NCBI GenBank assembly: GCA_032111745.1
Contig: JAULUH010000248.1
Coordinates: 1 to 19,915, forward strand
DNA from: JAULUH01 sp032111745
GTDB taxonomy: Bacteria > Chloroflexota > Anaerolineae > JAAEKA01
Reading direction: 5' to 3'
DNA: 19,915 nt
Below, piece by piece: positions 1 through 7,562 of the stretch (the stretch's first letter is position 1; every line of letters begins with the position of its first letter). The notes below the pieces were generated by a model. That model was not told where the DNA came from. It saw nothing but the letters and a program-made list of their open reading frames with translations, and did no database searches. The position numbers were made by a program, and so were the translations under genes.

Positions 1-1541
1 CCCTCCCAAATCCAGCCTTGCGTGCCCGTGGCGCGGGCCAGCTCAAAGGCCTCCGCACGCGCCGCCGCGAAGTCGAAGGTGCTGGCCTGGGTTTTGCCAA
101 GCTCCAGAAACTGCAACAACTCCTCGTCGGAGGTGTGGGCCAGCTCCCAGAAGGTGCCAATGCCATGGGCGTAGAGCCGGCGCCGGCGGGCTGCGCCGAT
201 GCCTGTCACCTTGCTCAGGTCCTGCAGGCGCAACACCAGCTGGGGCTCGGCGCCGGCCACCAGCGCAGCACTGGCGGCGTTGCGCTTGAACGCCGGCCGA
301 TTCTCCAACGCCAGGGCCAGGGCGCTCCTGGCCTCGACGAACCTGGTCGCCTCATCCCGGGAGCGCAGCTCGGCCAGCTCGACCGCCTCGGTCTCGATCT
401 GAGCCTGGAGCTCGCTGGCCTTGCCCTGCAGATCCTGCAACAGGGCCTCCGAGGCCTCTACCTGCGCCTCCAGTGCCACGACCTGCTGCCGGGCAGCAAC
501 CAACTCACCCTCGCGCTTGGCCAGGGTCTGCTGCAGCTCATCCTTCTCGGCGCTGGCGTTGTTGCGGTCCACCTGCAGGGCCTGAATCTGGGCGTTGAGA
601 TCGTCCACCGTGCCCTGCAAGGCCTGCACCTGCTGCTGCGCGGCCGCCAGCGCAGCTTCCTGCTCCTGCAGACTGGCCTCCAGGCTGGCCTTGTCGGCGG
701 CCAGCCCATTGACCTGGTCCTCAAGCTCCACCAGGGTCGCCGCCTGGGTCTTGCTCGCCTCCGTCACCCGCTCTACCATGGCCGCCAGAGCCACGATGCC
801 GGCTAGCTGCGGGGCCTGGTCCTCCTCCGGCAAGATGAGATCCGCCGGCAGGATAGCCTGCAGTAGTTCCTGCTGCCGAGCGATCTGGTGGTTGAGATCG
901 CTCAACACCATCTCCCGCGTGGCCAGTTGCTCGTCCAGCTCCGCCCTGCCCGCCAGCGCCTGTACAAGTTCGCTCTCCAGGTTGGCGATCCGCGCCCGGG
1001 CGTCGCCCAGCTCCTGCTGGCGTGCACCCAGATCTTGCGCCAGGCCGGCCCGCGCCTGCTCGGTATCAGCGATCCGGGTTTGCAGACCGGCCAACTCTGA
1101 GACGGCCTGGCTAAGACTCTTCTCCAGCACGGCCTGCTTTTTATTGCTGGCCTGGGACGCCGTCCTGACTCGCTTCTGCGCGGCCTCCAGTTGCTTTTGG
1201 AGGTCTTCCAGCAAGGTCTCCCGCGCGGCCAGCTGCGCCGCTGCAGCGTCCCGCTCCGCCGTCACCTGCGCCAGGTCTGCCCGCAGCTGGCCCAGGTCGG
1301 GCAAGCGGGTGCCCGGGGCCAGAGCGAGCCATTCCTCCGGCAGCAGCGCCACCCGCACCAGTAGCGCCTCGTACTCGCGGTTGCGCTGCTCCAGGGCATG
1401 GGCCAGCTGCGCGCCCATGGAAGTCAACGCGCTGAGGCTGTAGCGGAGGTGGGGGATGTCGGCCAGGCTTTCCGTGGCCAGCTCCCGCGCCATCTCCCTG
1501 GCCTCAGATTCAGTTATCACCGTCACCGGCAAGGTTTCCAT
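1..1541 (-). CDS. Coiled-coil protein with C-terminal helix-hairpin-helix domain (partial, cut by left edge)
   Basis: The reading frame is open from an ATG at 1541 to the left edge with no stop, giving about 513 residues; the true C-terminus lies outside the window. The start is supported by GAGGAG ending 8 bases before the ATG. Residues about 85-420 are rich in Ala, Gln, Glu and Leu with heptad-like spacing, as in a long coiled coil broken near residues 225-240 by a Pro-containing segment. Near residue 444 comes VTGIGAARRRRLYAHGIGTF followed by WELAHTSDEELLQFL, which matches helix-hairpin-helix domains of the kind called flap-endonuclease-1-like 5' DNA nuclease (COG3743-like); these bind DNA or protein and are rarely shown to cut DNA. 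No signal peptide or membrane segment is seen. The gene follows the membrane-anchored coiled-coil gene on the same strand with a 93-bp gap, so co-transcription is likely. The biological role is not known. Confidence 0.85.
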   Translation of the reverse strand, partial: METLPVTVITESEAREMARELATESLADIPHLRYSLSALTSMGAQLAHALEQRNREYEALLVRVALLPEEWLALAPGTRLPDLGQLRADLAQVTAERDAAAAQLAARETLLEDLQKQLEAAQKRVRTASQASNKKQAVLEKSLSQAVSELAGLQTRIADTEQARAGLAQDLGARQQELGDARARIANLESELVQALAGRAELDEQLATREMVLSDLNHQIARQQELLQAILPADLILPEEDQAPQLAGIVALAAMVERVTEASKTQAATLVELEDQVNGLAADKASLEASLQEQEAALAAAQQQVQALQGTVDDLNAQIQALQVDRNNASAEKDELQQTLAKREGELVAARQQVVALEAQVEASEALLQDLQGKASELQAQIETEAVELAELRSRDEATRFVEARSALALALENRPAFKRNAASAALVAGAEPQLVLRLQDLSKVTGIGAARRRRLYAHGIGTFWELAHTSDEELLQFLELGKTQASTFDFAAARAEAFELARATGTQGWIWE

Positions 1542-1634
1542 CAGCAGTGCTCCTCATACCCCATAATAGCCTGTCCAGGGGTGTCCGCGGCCTACCATGA
1601 ACAGGCCGGTTTGACAGGGATGGCAGCCAGTGAC

Positions 1635-2435
1635 CTAGAATTTGCCACCGACGACCTTGCCAGCCTTCATCGCCTCGACCTCGGCGGTCAGCGCCGCGAT
1701 GCGCAAATTGGCGTCCTTGAGCTGATCCTCCTTAAGCCGCAGCATCGTAGAGGTCAGCAACGCCAGCTCTCCGGCGACGTCGCCGCGCGCATTCTGCAGC
1801 TTGTTCTCCAGATCTTGGTTGTAGGTGGTGAGGACCACGACGTCACGGCGCAGGTCGCCCAGCTCCGACTGGGTGGTCACCAGGACGCTCTGGGTTTCCA
1901 TCAGCTCACGCTGCAGCCTGACTGCGCGTAGATAGGCCTCGTTGAGGGCCACCTCTTTGTTCTCCAGGGCGCTGCTCGCCGCGGCCAGCTTCTCCTGTGT
2001 CGCCGCCGCCTCGGCCGCACTGGCCTCCAGGTTTGCCAGCACGACATGGTGCTGCCCTTCGAGCTGGACATAGACTGCGTTCAGGTCGTCCATCTCTCGC
2101 ATGTGGCCTTCCAGGCTGCTCTCCACCTGTTCCCGTTCGCTCGTGGCCAGCTCCAGATCCGCGCGGGCTTGGGCAAGGCTGGCCTCGCACGTGGCCATGT
2201 TGGTCTCGCAGGTAGCCAGGTTGATCTGTAGGGTCTGCGCTTGCCGGCGCATCTCGGCCAGGCTGCGGTCGCTGGCCGTGAGCTTGTCGGTGAGGTCTTG
2301 GATAGTGGCCCGCAGCTGGTTGGCCGTACCCCGCATGGCAAGCCACGTGATCAGCCAGCCCAGGATCAGGCCACCCAGTCCACCTACTAGTAGTTGTTGC
2401 CAGTAGGTCTGCAGGTAAGCCGTCAATGAGTCCAT
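1635..2435 (-). CDS. Membrane-anchored coiled-coil protein of unknown function
   Basis: This 266-residue protein starts at an ATG preceded by a perfect AAGGAGG six bases upstream. Residues about 15-36 form one hydrophobic segment (LLVGGLGGLILGWLITWLAM), so the N-terminus is probably a membrane anchor and the rest cytoplasmic. Residues about 38-255 are almost entirely charged/Ala/Gln/Leu heptads, predicting a long coiled coil, with two Cys in a short repeated stretch (CETNMATCEASLAQA). It ends VVGGKF. No enzyme motif is visible. It has its own sigma70-like promoter (2514-2543) and lies just upstream of the coiled-coil/helix-hairpin-helix gene, so the two may form a complex: one chain in the membrane, one carrying the DNA- or protein-binding domain. 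The pairing is inference. No family name can be given with confidence. Confidence 0.85.
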   Translation of the reverse strand: MDSLTAYLQTYWQQLLVGGLGGLILGWLITWLAMRGTANQLRATIQDLTDKLTASDRSLAEMRRQAQTLQINLATCETNMATCEASLAQARADLELATSEREQVESSLEGHMREMDDLNAVYVQLEGQHHVVLANLEASAAEAAATQEKLAAASSALENKEVALNEAYLRAVRLQRELMETQSVLVTTQSELGDLRRDVVVLTTYNQDLENKLQNARGDVAGELALLTSTMLRLKEDQLKDANLRIAALTAEVEAMKAGKVVGGKF

Positions 2436-2513
2436 GGTGTGCCTCCTTATGGAAAAGCCGGATTGTGGATGTGGTGGAGATAGCTTGATGTAGAGCGATC
2501 AGGCAACGCGAGA

Positions 2514-2543
2514 ATTATACCGCCATCGCAGCCGAATAGGCAA
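2514..2543 (-). promoter_or_regulatory. Sigma70-like promoter of the membrane coiled-coil gene
   Basis: On the minus strand the -35 box TTGCCT (2543-2538) and a perfect -10 box TATAAT (2519-2514) are separated by 18 bp. Transcription would start near 2507 and give a leader of about 70 bases before the ATG at 2435, which has a perfect Shine-Dalgarno site. Confidence 0.7.
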
Positions 2544-2715
2544 ATGGATTATGTTTGTTCGGATCGAGATAGCCAGGCCTTTGGCAGATCGCAGGCGCCT
2601 GGATAGCTCCAAGCCTGCCTTCCAGCTTACGCCAAAACACAGTGAAGAGCCAGGCCCCAAAGGATGTAGAAAGGATGCATTTTCCGGCGCCCACGCAGCC
2701 TCCCGCTCCCCCAGA

Positions 2716-4002
2716 CTATCCCTCACGCAGGAACAGCCGTTGGGCCAGCTCCTGCCATACCACCCCCGCCAGGATCAGCCCCAGCCCCAGCAGCCAGATG
2801 CGGGCGTCTACCCAGAAAGCCAGAAACAAGCAGGCGAGCAAGCCCGCGATGGCGATCCAACGCGGATACAATCGCTCTCGCGGCCCCAGCCGCAGCGCCG
2901 CCAGGTTGGTGATGGCATAGTAGATCAACACGGTGAACGCGCTGAAGGACCAGGTGACGGCCACATTGCCGATCAGCACCAACCCGGCAATCGCCGTGCC
3001 CATCACGATGACGGCCACCGCCGGCGTGGTGCCGGCCTCGTTCAGCCGGGCCACGGCCGGGGGCATGTCGCCTCGCCGCCCCATGGCCAGCAACACCCGC
3101 GACAACCCCAGGATCAGGTTCAACAACACGCCCAGCATGGCCGTGATTGCACCCACCGCCACCAGCTGCGGAACGGGAGTTGAGGCAAAGGCGTAGGCGG
3201 CCTCCACCAGCGGTGCCGCCACCCGGGCCACCGAGGCCGCCAATGCTGGCGCACCGACAGTGCCCACCGCCACCAGGGCCACGGTCATGTATAGCACCAT
3301 CGTGATGGCCAGCGTAGCGATGATGGCCCGGGGGATGGTCTGCCGCGGCTGCCGCACCTCCTCTCCCATGGTGGCGATGCGGCCGTAGCCCGTGTAGGCC
3401 ACAAACATCAAGGCCGTGGCCTCCAGCAGGTTGGCCAGCCCTCCCTTCCCATCCTGGCGCAGGAAGGGCACGAAGTTGCTGGCCTCCATCGCCGGCACCC
3501 CAGCCACCACAAACACGCCCAGCGCCAGCAAGGTCACCGATACGATGGCCGTATTGGCTGCGTTGGAGCGCCGGATGCCCCCCAGCACGATGGCTGTGAG
3601 CACGATCACTGCCGCCAGGGCCACCGGAACCAGCCACCGCTCTGCGGCCGGAACGCGCAGGGCATCCAGCAGGTAGCCGGAGAAGCCCAGGGCGGCCGTG
3701 GCTGCCGACGCGCTCTTGGCCAGCAGGAACACCCAGCCCGCAGTGAAGCCCAGCCTCGGGTTCAGGTAGCGGTATCCATACTCATAGGTTCCCCCGCTCA
3801 CCGGGTGGCTGGCGGCCAGCTGCGCGCTGTTCAGGCCGTTGCAGGTGGCCACCAGGGCGGCGATGGCAATAGCCAGCAACACCGCCGGCCCGGCCACGCC
3901 CGCGCCGATGCCCACGCTGACGAAGATGCCCGTGCCCACAATGGAGCCCAGGCCCATCAGCGTGGCGCCGAGCACGCCTAGCTCGCGCTGCAGCTGTTGC
4001 AC
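2716..4002 (-). CDS. APC-superfamily amino acid permease
   Basis: This 428-residue protein is hydrophobic throughout, with about 12 predicted membrane helices, the usual size for bacterial APC-family transporters. The first helix carries GLGSIVGTGIFVSVG, the broken-helix substrate-binding motif of the family, and HPVSGGTYEYGYRYL follows helix 2. A late segment reads IYYAITNLAALRLGPRERLYPRW, also typical of APC permeases. The GTG start is 6 bases after the TGA of ornithine carbamoyltransferase, with no strong ribosome binding site, so translation is probably coupled to that gene. The context suggests transport of arginine, ornithine, citrulline or a related amino acid, possibly exchange. Substrate cannot be read from the sequence, and it does not obviously match ArcD-type antiporters. 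No clear terminator is seen after the stop. Confidence 0.88.
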   Translation of the reverse strand: MQQLQRELGVLGATLMGLGSIVGTGIFVSVGIGAGVAGPAVLLAIAIAALVATCNGLNSAQLAASHPVSGGTYEYGYRYLNPRLGFTAGWVFLLAKSASAATAALGFSGYLLDALRVPAAERWLVPVALAAVIVLTAIVLGGIRRSNAANTAIVSVTLLALGVFVVAGVPAMEASNFVPFLRQDGKGGLANLLEATALMFVAYTGYGRIATMGEEVRQPRQTIPRAIIATLAITMVLYMTVALVAVGTVGAPALAASVARVAAPLVEAAYAFASTPVPQLVAVGAITAMLGVLLNLILGLSRVLLAMGRRGDMPPAVARLNEAGTTPAVAVIVMGTAIAGLVLIGNVAVTWSFSAFTVLIYYAITNLAALRLGPRERLYPRWIAIAGLLACLFLAFWVDARIWLLGLGLILAGVVWQELAQRLFLREG

Positions 4003-4008
4003 GGATGG

Positions 4009-5010
4009 TCAGCTGCCGAGGGTGGCTACCATCACCGCCTTGATGGTGTGCATGCGATTCTCAGCCTGATCCCAGACCACGCTGTGCGGCGACTCGAACA
4101 CCTCGTCGGTGACCTCCATGCCGTCGAGGCCAAACTTCTGATAGATCTGCTCGCCGATCTTGGTCTCCCGATTGTGAAACGCCGGCAGGCAGTGCATGAA
4201 CTTGACCGCCGGGTTGCCGCTCTGCTCCAGCACAGCCCTGGTGACCTGGTAGGGCTGTAACAGGGCAATGCGCTCGGCCCAGACCGAGTCCGGTTCGCCC
4301 ATGGAGACCCAGACGTCGGTATGCACGTAATTGACGCCGGCCACAGCCTCCGCCACGCTCTCGGTCAGGGTCAGGCGAGCCCCCGTCTCTGCGGCGATCA
4401 CGCGGCAGGTCTCGACCAGCTCCTCCTTGGGCCACAACGCCTTGGGCGCACCGATACGCACGTCCATGCCCAGCTTGCACCCCCCCACCATCAGGGAGTT
4501 GCTCATGTTGAAGCGGGCATCGCCGAGATAACAGTAGGCAATCTGGCTCAGAGGCTTGTCCGAGTGCTCCATCATGGTCAGCATGTCGGCCAGGATCTGT
4601 GTCGGGTGGAACTCGTCGGTCAGGCCATTCCACACCGGCACACCGGCATGCTCGGCCAGGGTCTCGACCGTGGCCTGGGCGAAGCCGCGATACTCGATGC
4701 CGTCATACATGCGACCCAGCACCCGGGCCGTGTCCTTCATGGACTCCTTGGTGCCAATCTGGCTGCCCTCCGGCCCCAGGTAGGTGACGTGGGCGCCCTG
4801 GTCGTAGGCCGCCACCTCGAACGCGCAGCGAGTGCGCGTCGAGGCCTTCTCAAAGATCAGGGCGATGTTCTTGCCCTGCAGCCGGGGCTGCTCGTAGCCG
4901 CCATACTTGGCCGCCTTCAGGTCGGCCGCAAGCTTCAGCAAGAAGCGAATCTCATCAGGGGTGAAGTCCAGTAGCTTGACGAAGCTGCGCTGGCGTAGAT
5001 TGACGGGCAT
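4009..5010 (-). CDS. argF: Ornithine carbamoyltransferase
   Basis: This enzyme joins carbamoyl phosphate and L-ornithine to make citrulline and phosphate, or runs the reverse phosphorolysis in arginine deiminase catabolism; it acts in the cytoplasm. The 333-residue protein contains the carbamoyl-phosphate motif FEKASTRTR (S57-T-R-T-R61), DEFHPTQ near residue 135, and the ornithine-binding Cys in MHCLPAFH (C274). The length and sequence resemble the long form (E. coli ArgF/ArgI, ArcB) rather than the shorter ~305-residue anabolic enzymes of many bacteria. The ATG is preceded by AGGAG 7 bases upstream. The permease gene follows after 6 bp. No arginine deiminase or carbamate kinase gene is in the window, so biosynthetic (argF) versus catabolic (arcB) use is open; the permease next door favours a catabolic or exchange role slightly. 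Confidence 0.96.
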   Translation of the reverse strand: MPVNLRQRSFVKLLDFTPDEIRFLLKLAADLKAAKYGGYEQPRLQGKNIALIFEKASTRTRCAFEVAAYDQGAHVTYLGPEGSQIGTKESMKDTARVLGRMYDGIEYRGFAQATVETLAEHAGVPVWNGLTDEFHPTQILADMLTMMEHSDKPLSQIAYCYLGDARFNMSNSLMVGGCKLGMDVRIGAPKALWPKEELVETCRVIAAETGARLTLTESVAEAVAGVNYVHTDVWVSMGEPDSVWAERIALLQPYQVTRAVLEQSGNPAVKFMHCLPAFHNRETKIGEQIYQKFGLDGMEVTDEVFESPHSVVWDQAENRMHTIKAVMVATLGS

Positions 5011-5023
5011 GAGGGTTCTCCTG

Positions 5024-5039
5024 AAATCAGTGTTGATTT
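5024..5039. promoter_or_regulatory. Short palindrome just upstream of the OTC ribosome binding site
   Basis: AAATCA (5024-5029) and TGATTT (5034-5039) form a perfect 6-bp inverted repeat with a 4-base spacer. It abuts the Shine-Dalgarno site of the OTC gene and could be a small repressor operator or an mRNA hairpin affecting translation. It does not match the classical ArgR box. No convincing -35/-10 pair was found for this gene; TTTTGG-17 bp-TAAATC across it is only weak. Confidence 0.35.
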
Positions 5040-5059
5040 ATGTCGACTTTTGGGCGACC

Positions 5060-5094
5060 AAAAACATGGACTTCGGATATCCCCGAAGTCCATG
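5060..5094 (-). terminator. Intrinsic terminator downstream of the modular lipoprotein gene
   Basis: CATGGACTTCGG (5065-5076) pairs perfectly with CCGAAGTCCATG (5083-5094), a 12-bp stem with a 6-base loop. On the minus strand the stem is followed at once by TTTTT (5064-5060). The geometry is that of a rho-independent terminator for the minus-strand gene ending at 5187, and it insulates the OTC-permease pair from read-through. Confidence 0.85.
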
Positions 5095-5101
5095 TGGCAA
5101 G

Positions 5102-5181
5102 AGGTGACCGGCACTTGTGGAAGTACCGGTCACCTACTGATAGGCGGACCGTTCACCTGCCTACCCAGGTGCCGGCACCTG
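5102..5181. repeat. Cluster of related palindromes with AGGTG(A)CCGG half-sites
   Basis: AGGTGACCGG (5102-5111) pairs with CCGGTCACCT (5126-5135), with an inner ACTT/AAGT stem (5113-5116, 5121-5124) and a GTGG loop, giving a hairpin broken by one C/A mismatch. A near copy of the half-site, ACCGTTCACCTG, lies at 5148-5159. CAGGTGCCGGCACCTG at 5166-5181 is a perfect 16-bp palindrome with the same core. All lie in the 3' untranslated region of the lipoprotein gene, ahead of its terminator. They could be a REP-like dispersed repeat, an mRNA 3'-stabilising structure, or protein binding sites. Confidence 0.6.
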
Positions 5182-5186
5182 TCTCC

Positions 5187-7394
5187 TTACTGTGGCTCGA
5201 TCGGCACCGTCACGTTCACCGCCGCCTCCTGGAACACCGAGGTGCCACCACCTGAGGCCTCCAGCGTATAGACCACCGTGCCAACATCCGATGGGCAGTC
5301 CTGGATATTGCCGTTCTGCGGGCCGTTGTCCAGCAGCACCGCATCTCCCTTGCGCACCCGGGTGAGCTGGGTGCCACCACCGGTGGTCCAGGCCAGGGTG
5401 ACGCACTGGCCCTGCTGAATCTGTGCCGGGTCGGCCGAGAAGCCGTAGATCATCGGCTGCGGGATTGGCGTTGGCGTGGGTGGCTCTGTCGTCGGCACCG
5501 GCGTGGGCGTTGGCTCGCTTGGCTGTGTGGCGTTGACATACACCACCGCCTGGCTGGTGCCGCCAGGGCCTGTGGCCGTTAGCTGGTAGCTGTAGGTACC
5601 GGGGCTGGGCGGGCAGTCCTGCCAGTTGCCCTTCACCGGTGCACCGTCCCATACCGTGTTGTTGTTGCGTCGCAGCACGACGTTGGTGACCTGGTTCTGC
5701 ACCTCCCAGAACAGGTTGAGACACTGCCCGGCCGCAACCTGGGGCGGATCAGCAGAGAACTGGACAATGTTGGGCCTGTTGGCTACCTGAGTCACGTTGA
5801 TGGTGATCTGGCTGGTGGTCACGGTGCCATCCCGGAAAACCACTCGCAGGTAGTAGGTGGTGGTCTGCTGTGGGCACTCTTGCTGGCTACCCTGGCCGCC
5901 CACTCCATGGTCCTGCCAGTTCTGGCCCTGGGAATAGAAGTAGACCGCCTGGACGTTGTTCACGCTCCAGTAGAAGGTCACACACTGGCCCTGCTGGATG
6001 TTGGTGGTATTGACCGTGAAGGTGACGTTGGCCACAGGGGTTGGCGTCGGCGCCGGGGTTGGCGTGGGGGGTGCAGGCACGCGAATGCCGACCCACACCG
6101 TCTCGCCAAAGCGCTGGCCCAGGTCGTTGGTCATCTGCCAGAAGCCCTGGTAGGTGCCGGGCACCGCCGGCGCGGTCAGCTGCACGGTAAAGTCGTAGGT
6201 GGCGCCAGGCGGCACGGTGCCACGAACGAAGATCGGTCCACCGCCCATCTGTGCTGCGGGGGTATTTCCGCGCACGAAGTCCAGGTAGTAAGCGCTGTCC
6301 CAGGTGCAGGTGCCGGTGTTGCGAATGCGCCAGCCCTTGACGAAGATCTGGCCCGGCTGCAGCACCGGCGGCGCGGTCATGTTCCGGTCATCGTAGCTCA
6401 GGTCCGCCACCCAAGCTGCACCGTCCACGCAGCGAGCCGGAGGCTGCGGCGTGGACGTGGGCTGGGCCGGGGCCGGGGTAGGCGTCGGCGGCTCAGGGGT
6501 CGCCGTGGGCACCACGACTACGTCCTCTCGCTGTACGTTCAGATATCGCTCTGCCAGCTCTGCGACCACGCCCTCGTTCTGTAGCTGGGTCAACGCCTGG
6601 TTGATCACCCGGCGCAGGGCGTCCTGCCCCTTGGGCAGGGCGATGGCGAGGCGTTGCCTGGTAAGACCCTCGCCAGCGATGCGCAACCCGCCCTGGGCCG
6701 CGAATTCGTCAGCCACGTTCTTGTCCAACAGCACCGCAGTGATCCGGCCGGCTCGCAGATCCCGAATCGCCCTGTCGACGTCGGAATAAACGAACAGGTT
6801 GGTCTCGGGCATGATGCCCGTGTCCACCAGCTGTTGCTCCGCGAACTGTTCGTACACCGTGCCGCTCTGAACACCAAGCTTGAGATTGCTTACCTCTTCT
6901 GGGGTCTGGAGCAAATCGACGTCGACGCTCTCTCCCACCAGGATAGCATCTTCGCCGATGTAGTACACGTTGGAGAAATCCACCAATTGCTGCCGCTCTG
7001 GCGTGACCGCGATCGCCGCAATGGCGGCGTCGACCTGGCCCAGGGACACAGCCCCGCCCAGGCCGTCAAAGGCAAAATCGTTGAACTCGACCTCCACCCC
7101 TAGCCGGCGGCCGATCTCTTCCATCAGCGCGATGTCAAAACCGGTCAGCCGGAAGTTCTCATCATAGGACTCGAAAGGCGGATAGTCGGCCGAGGTGCCG
7201 ATGGTCATCTTGCCGCTCTGCTGGATGCTTGCCCATAGATCCTCCACCTCCGGTGTTGGCTCAATGGTCGGCTCCACCGGCTGCGGCGTGGCCGTTGGCT
7301 GTGGCGGTGTGGTGGCGCAGCCTACCATAAGCACGGCAGCGAGGGCTATCAGGACTATGGCCATCAGAGCTTTCCCTGGCGGGTGTGTGTGCAT
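5187..7394 (-). CDS. Lipoprotein: family 3 solute-binding domain fused to NBR1-like and three Ig-like domains
   Basis: The start chosen is the second of two adjacent ATGs (7394), which has GGAGG 6 bases upstream; the frame stays open to a GTG at 7439 but that would place the site inside the gene. The 735-residue product begins with a signal peptide ending LMVGC, so Cys26 is probably the lipidated residue. A Pro/Thr linker follows. Residues about 60-290 match family 3 extracellular solute-binding proteins (TIGTSADYPPFESYDENF, GFDIALMEEIGRRLGVEVEF), which bind polar amino acids. After a PTPTP linker, residues 322-425 match the NBR1-type Ig-like domain (WRIRNTGTCTWDSAYYL, VPGTYQGFWQM). Three Ig-like repeats follow to the C-terminus, each with GQC near the start and QEC/QDC later, suggesting one disulfide each. 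No permease or ATPase partner is adjacent. A terminator lies at 5060-5094. Ligand and role of the Ig tail are unknown. Confidence 0.9.
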   Translation of the reverse strand: MHTHPPGKALMAIVLIALAAVLMVGCATTPPQPTATPQPVEPTIEPTPEVEDLWASIQQSGKMTIGTSADYPPFESYDENFRLTGFDIALMEEIGRRLGVEVEFNDFAFDGLGGAVSLGQVDAAIAAIAVTPERQQLVDFSNVYYIGEDAILVGESVDVDLLQTPEEVSNLKLGVQSGTVYEQFAEQQLVDTGIMPETNLFVYSDVDRAIRDLRAGRITAVLLDKNVADEFAAQGGLRIAGEGLTRQRLAIALPKGQDALRRVINQALTQLQNEGVVAELAERYLNVQREDVVVVPTATPEPPTPTPAPAQPTSTPQPPARCVDGAAWVADLSYDDRNMTAPPVLQPGQIFVKGWRIRNTGTCTWDSAYYLDFVRGNTPAAQMGGGPIFVRGTVPPGATYDFTVQLTAPAVPGTYQGFWQMTNDLGQRFGETVWVGIRVPAPPTPTPAPTPTPVANVTFTVNTTNIQQGQCVTFYWSVNNVQAVYFYSQGQNWQDHGVGGQGSQQECPQQTTTYYLRVVFRDGTVTTSQITINVTQVANRPNIVQFSADPPQVAAGQCLNLFWEVQNQVTNVVLRRNNNTVWDGAPVKGNWQDCPPSPGTYSYQLTATGPGGTSQAVVYVNATQPSEPTPTPVPTTEPPTPTPIPQPMIYGFSADPAQIQQGQCVTLAWTTGGGTQLTRVRKGDAVLLDNGPQNGNIQDCPSDVGTVVYTLEASGGGTSVFQEAAVNVTVPIEPQ

Positions 7395-7562
7395 CATTGT
7401 CCTCCGTAGATAGGCAGATAGACCGCAAGAGGGTGTCACAGGTCTGCAGAATCCATGCCGGATAGCTCGCCTTTGTTCACCAGGGCAAGCCTGGAGCCAC
7501 GGGTCTCGAGCCAGTTACTCGTGGCAACCTTGTGGCTTCCCGCACTCGTCTTCGATCATCTG

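Noticed and set aside
595..1443. Plus-strand open frames of up to 282 codons in the leftmost 1.5 kb
   Set aside because: They are Ser/Ala/Arg-rich shadows of the minus-strand coiled-coil/HhH gene, whose frame is continuously open to the left edge with a ribosome binding site and a recognisable C-terminal domain.
2499..2726. Minus-strand open frame of 75 codons between the permease and the coiled-coil gene
   Set aside because: It spans the promoter of the coiled-coil gene and the permease stop, and shows no domain.
5102..5181. Palindrome cluster read as a CRISPR array
   Set aside because: The repeats are inverted and uneven in length with no regular unique spacers, and no cas gene is present.
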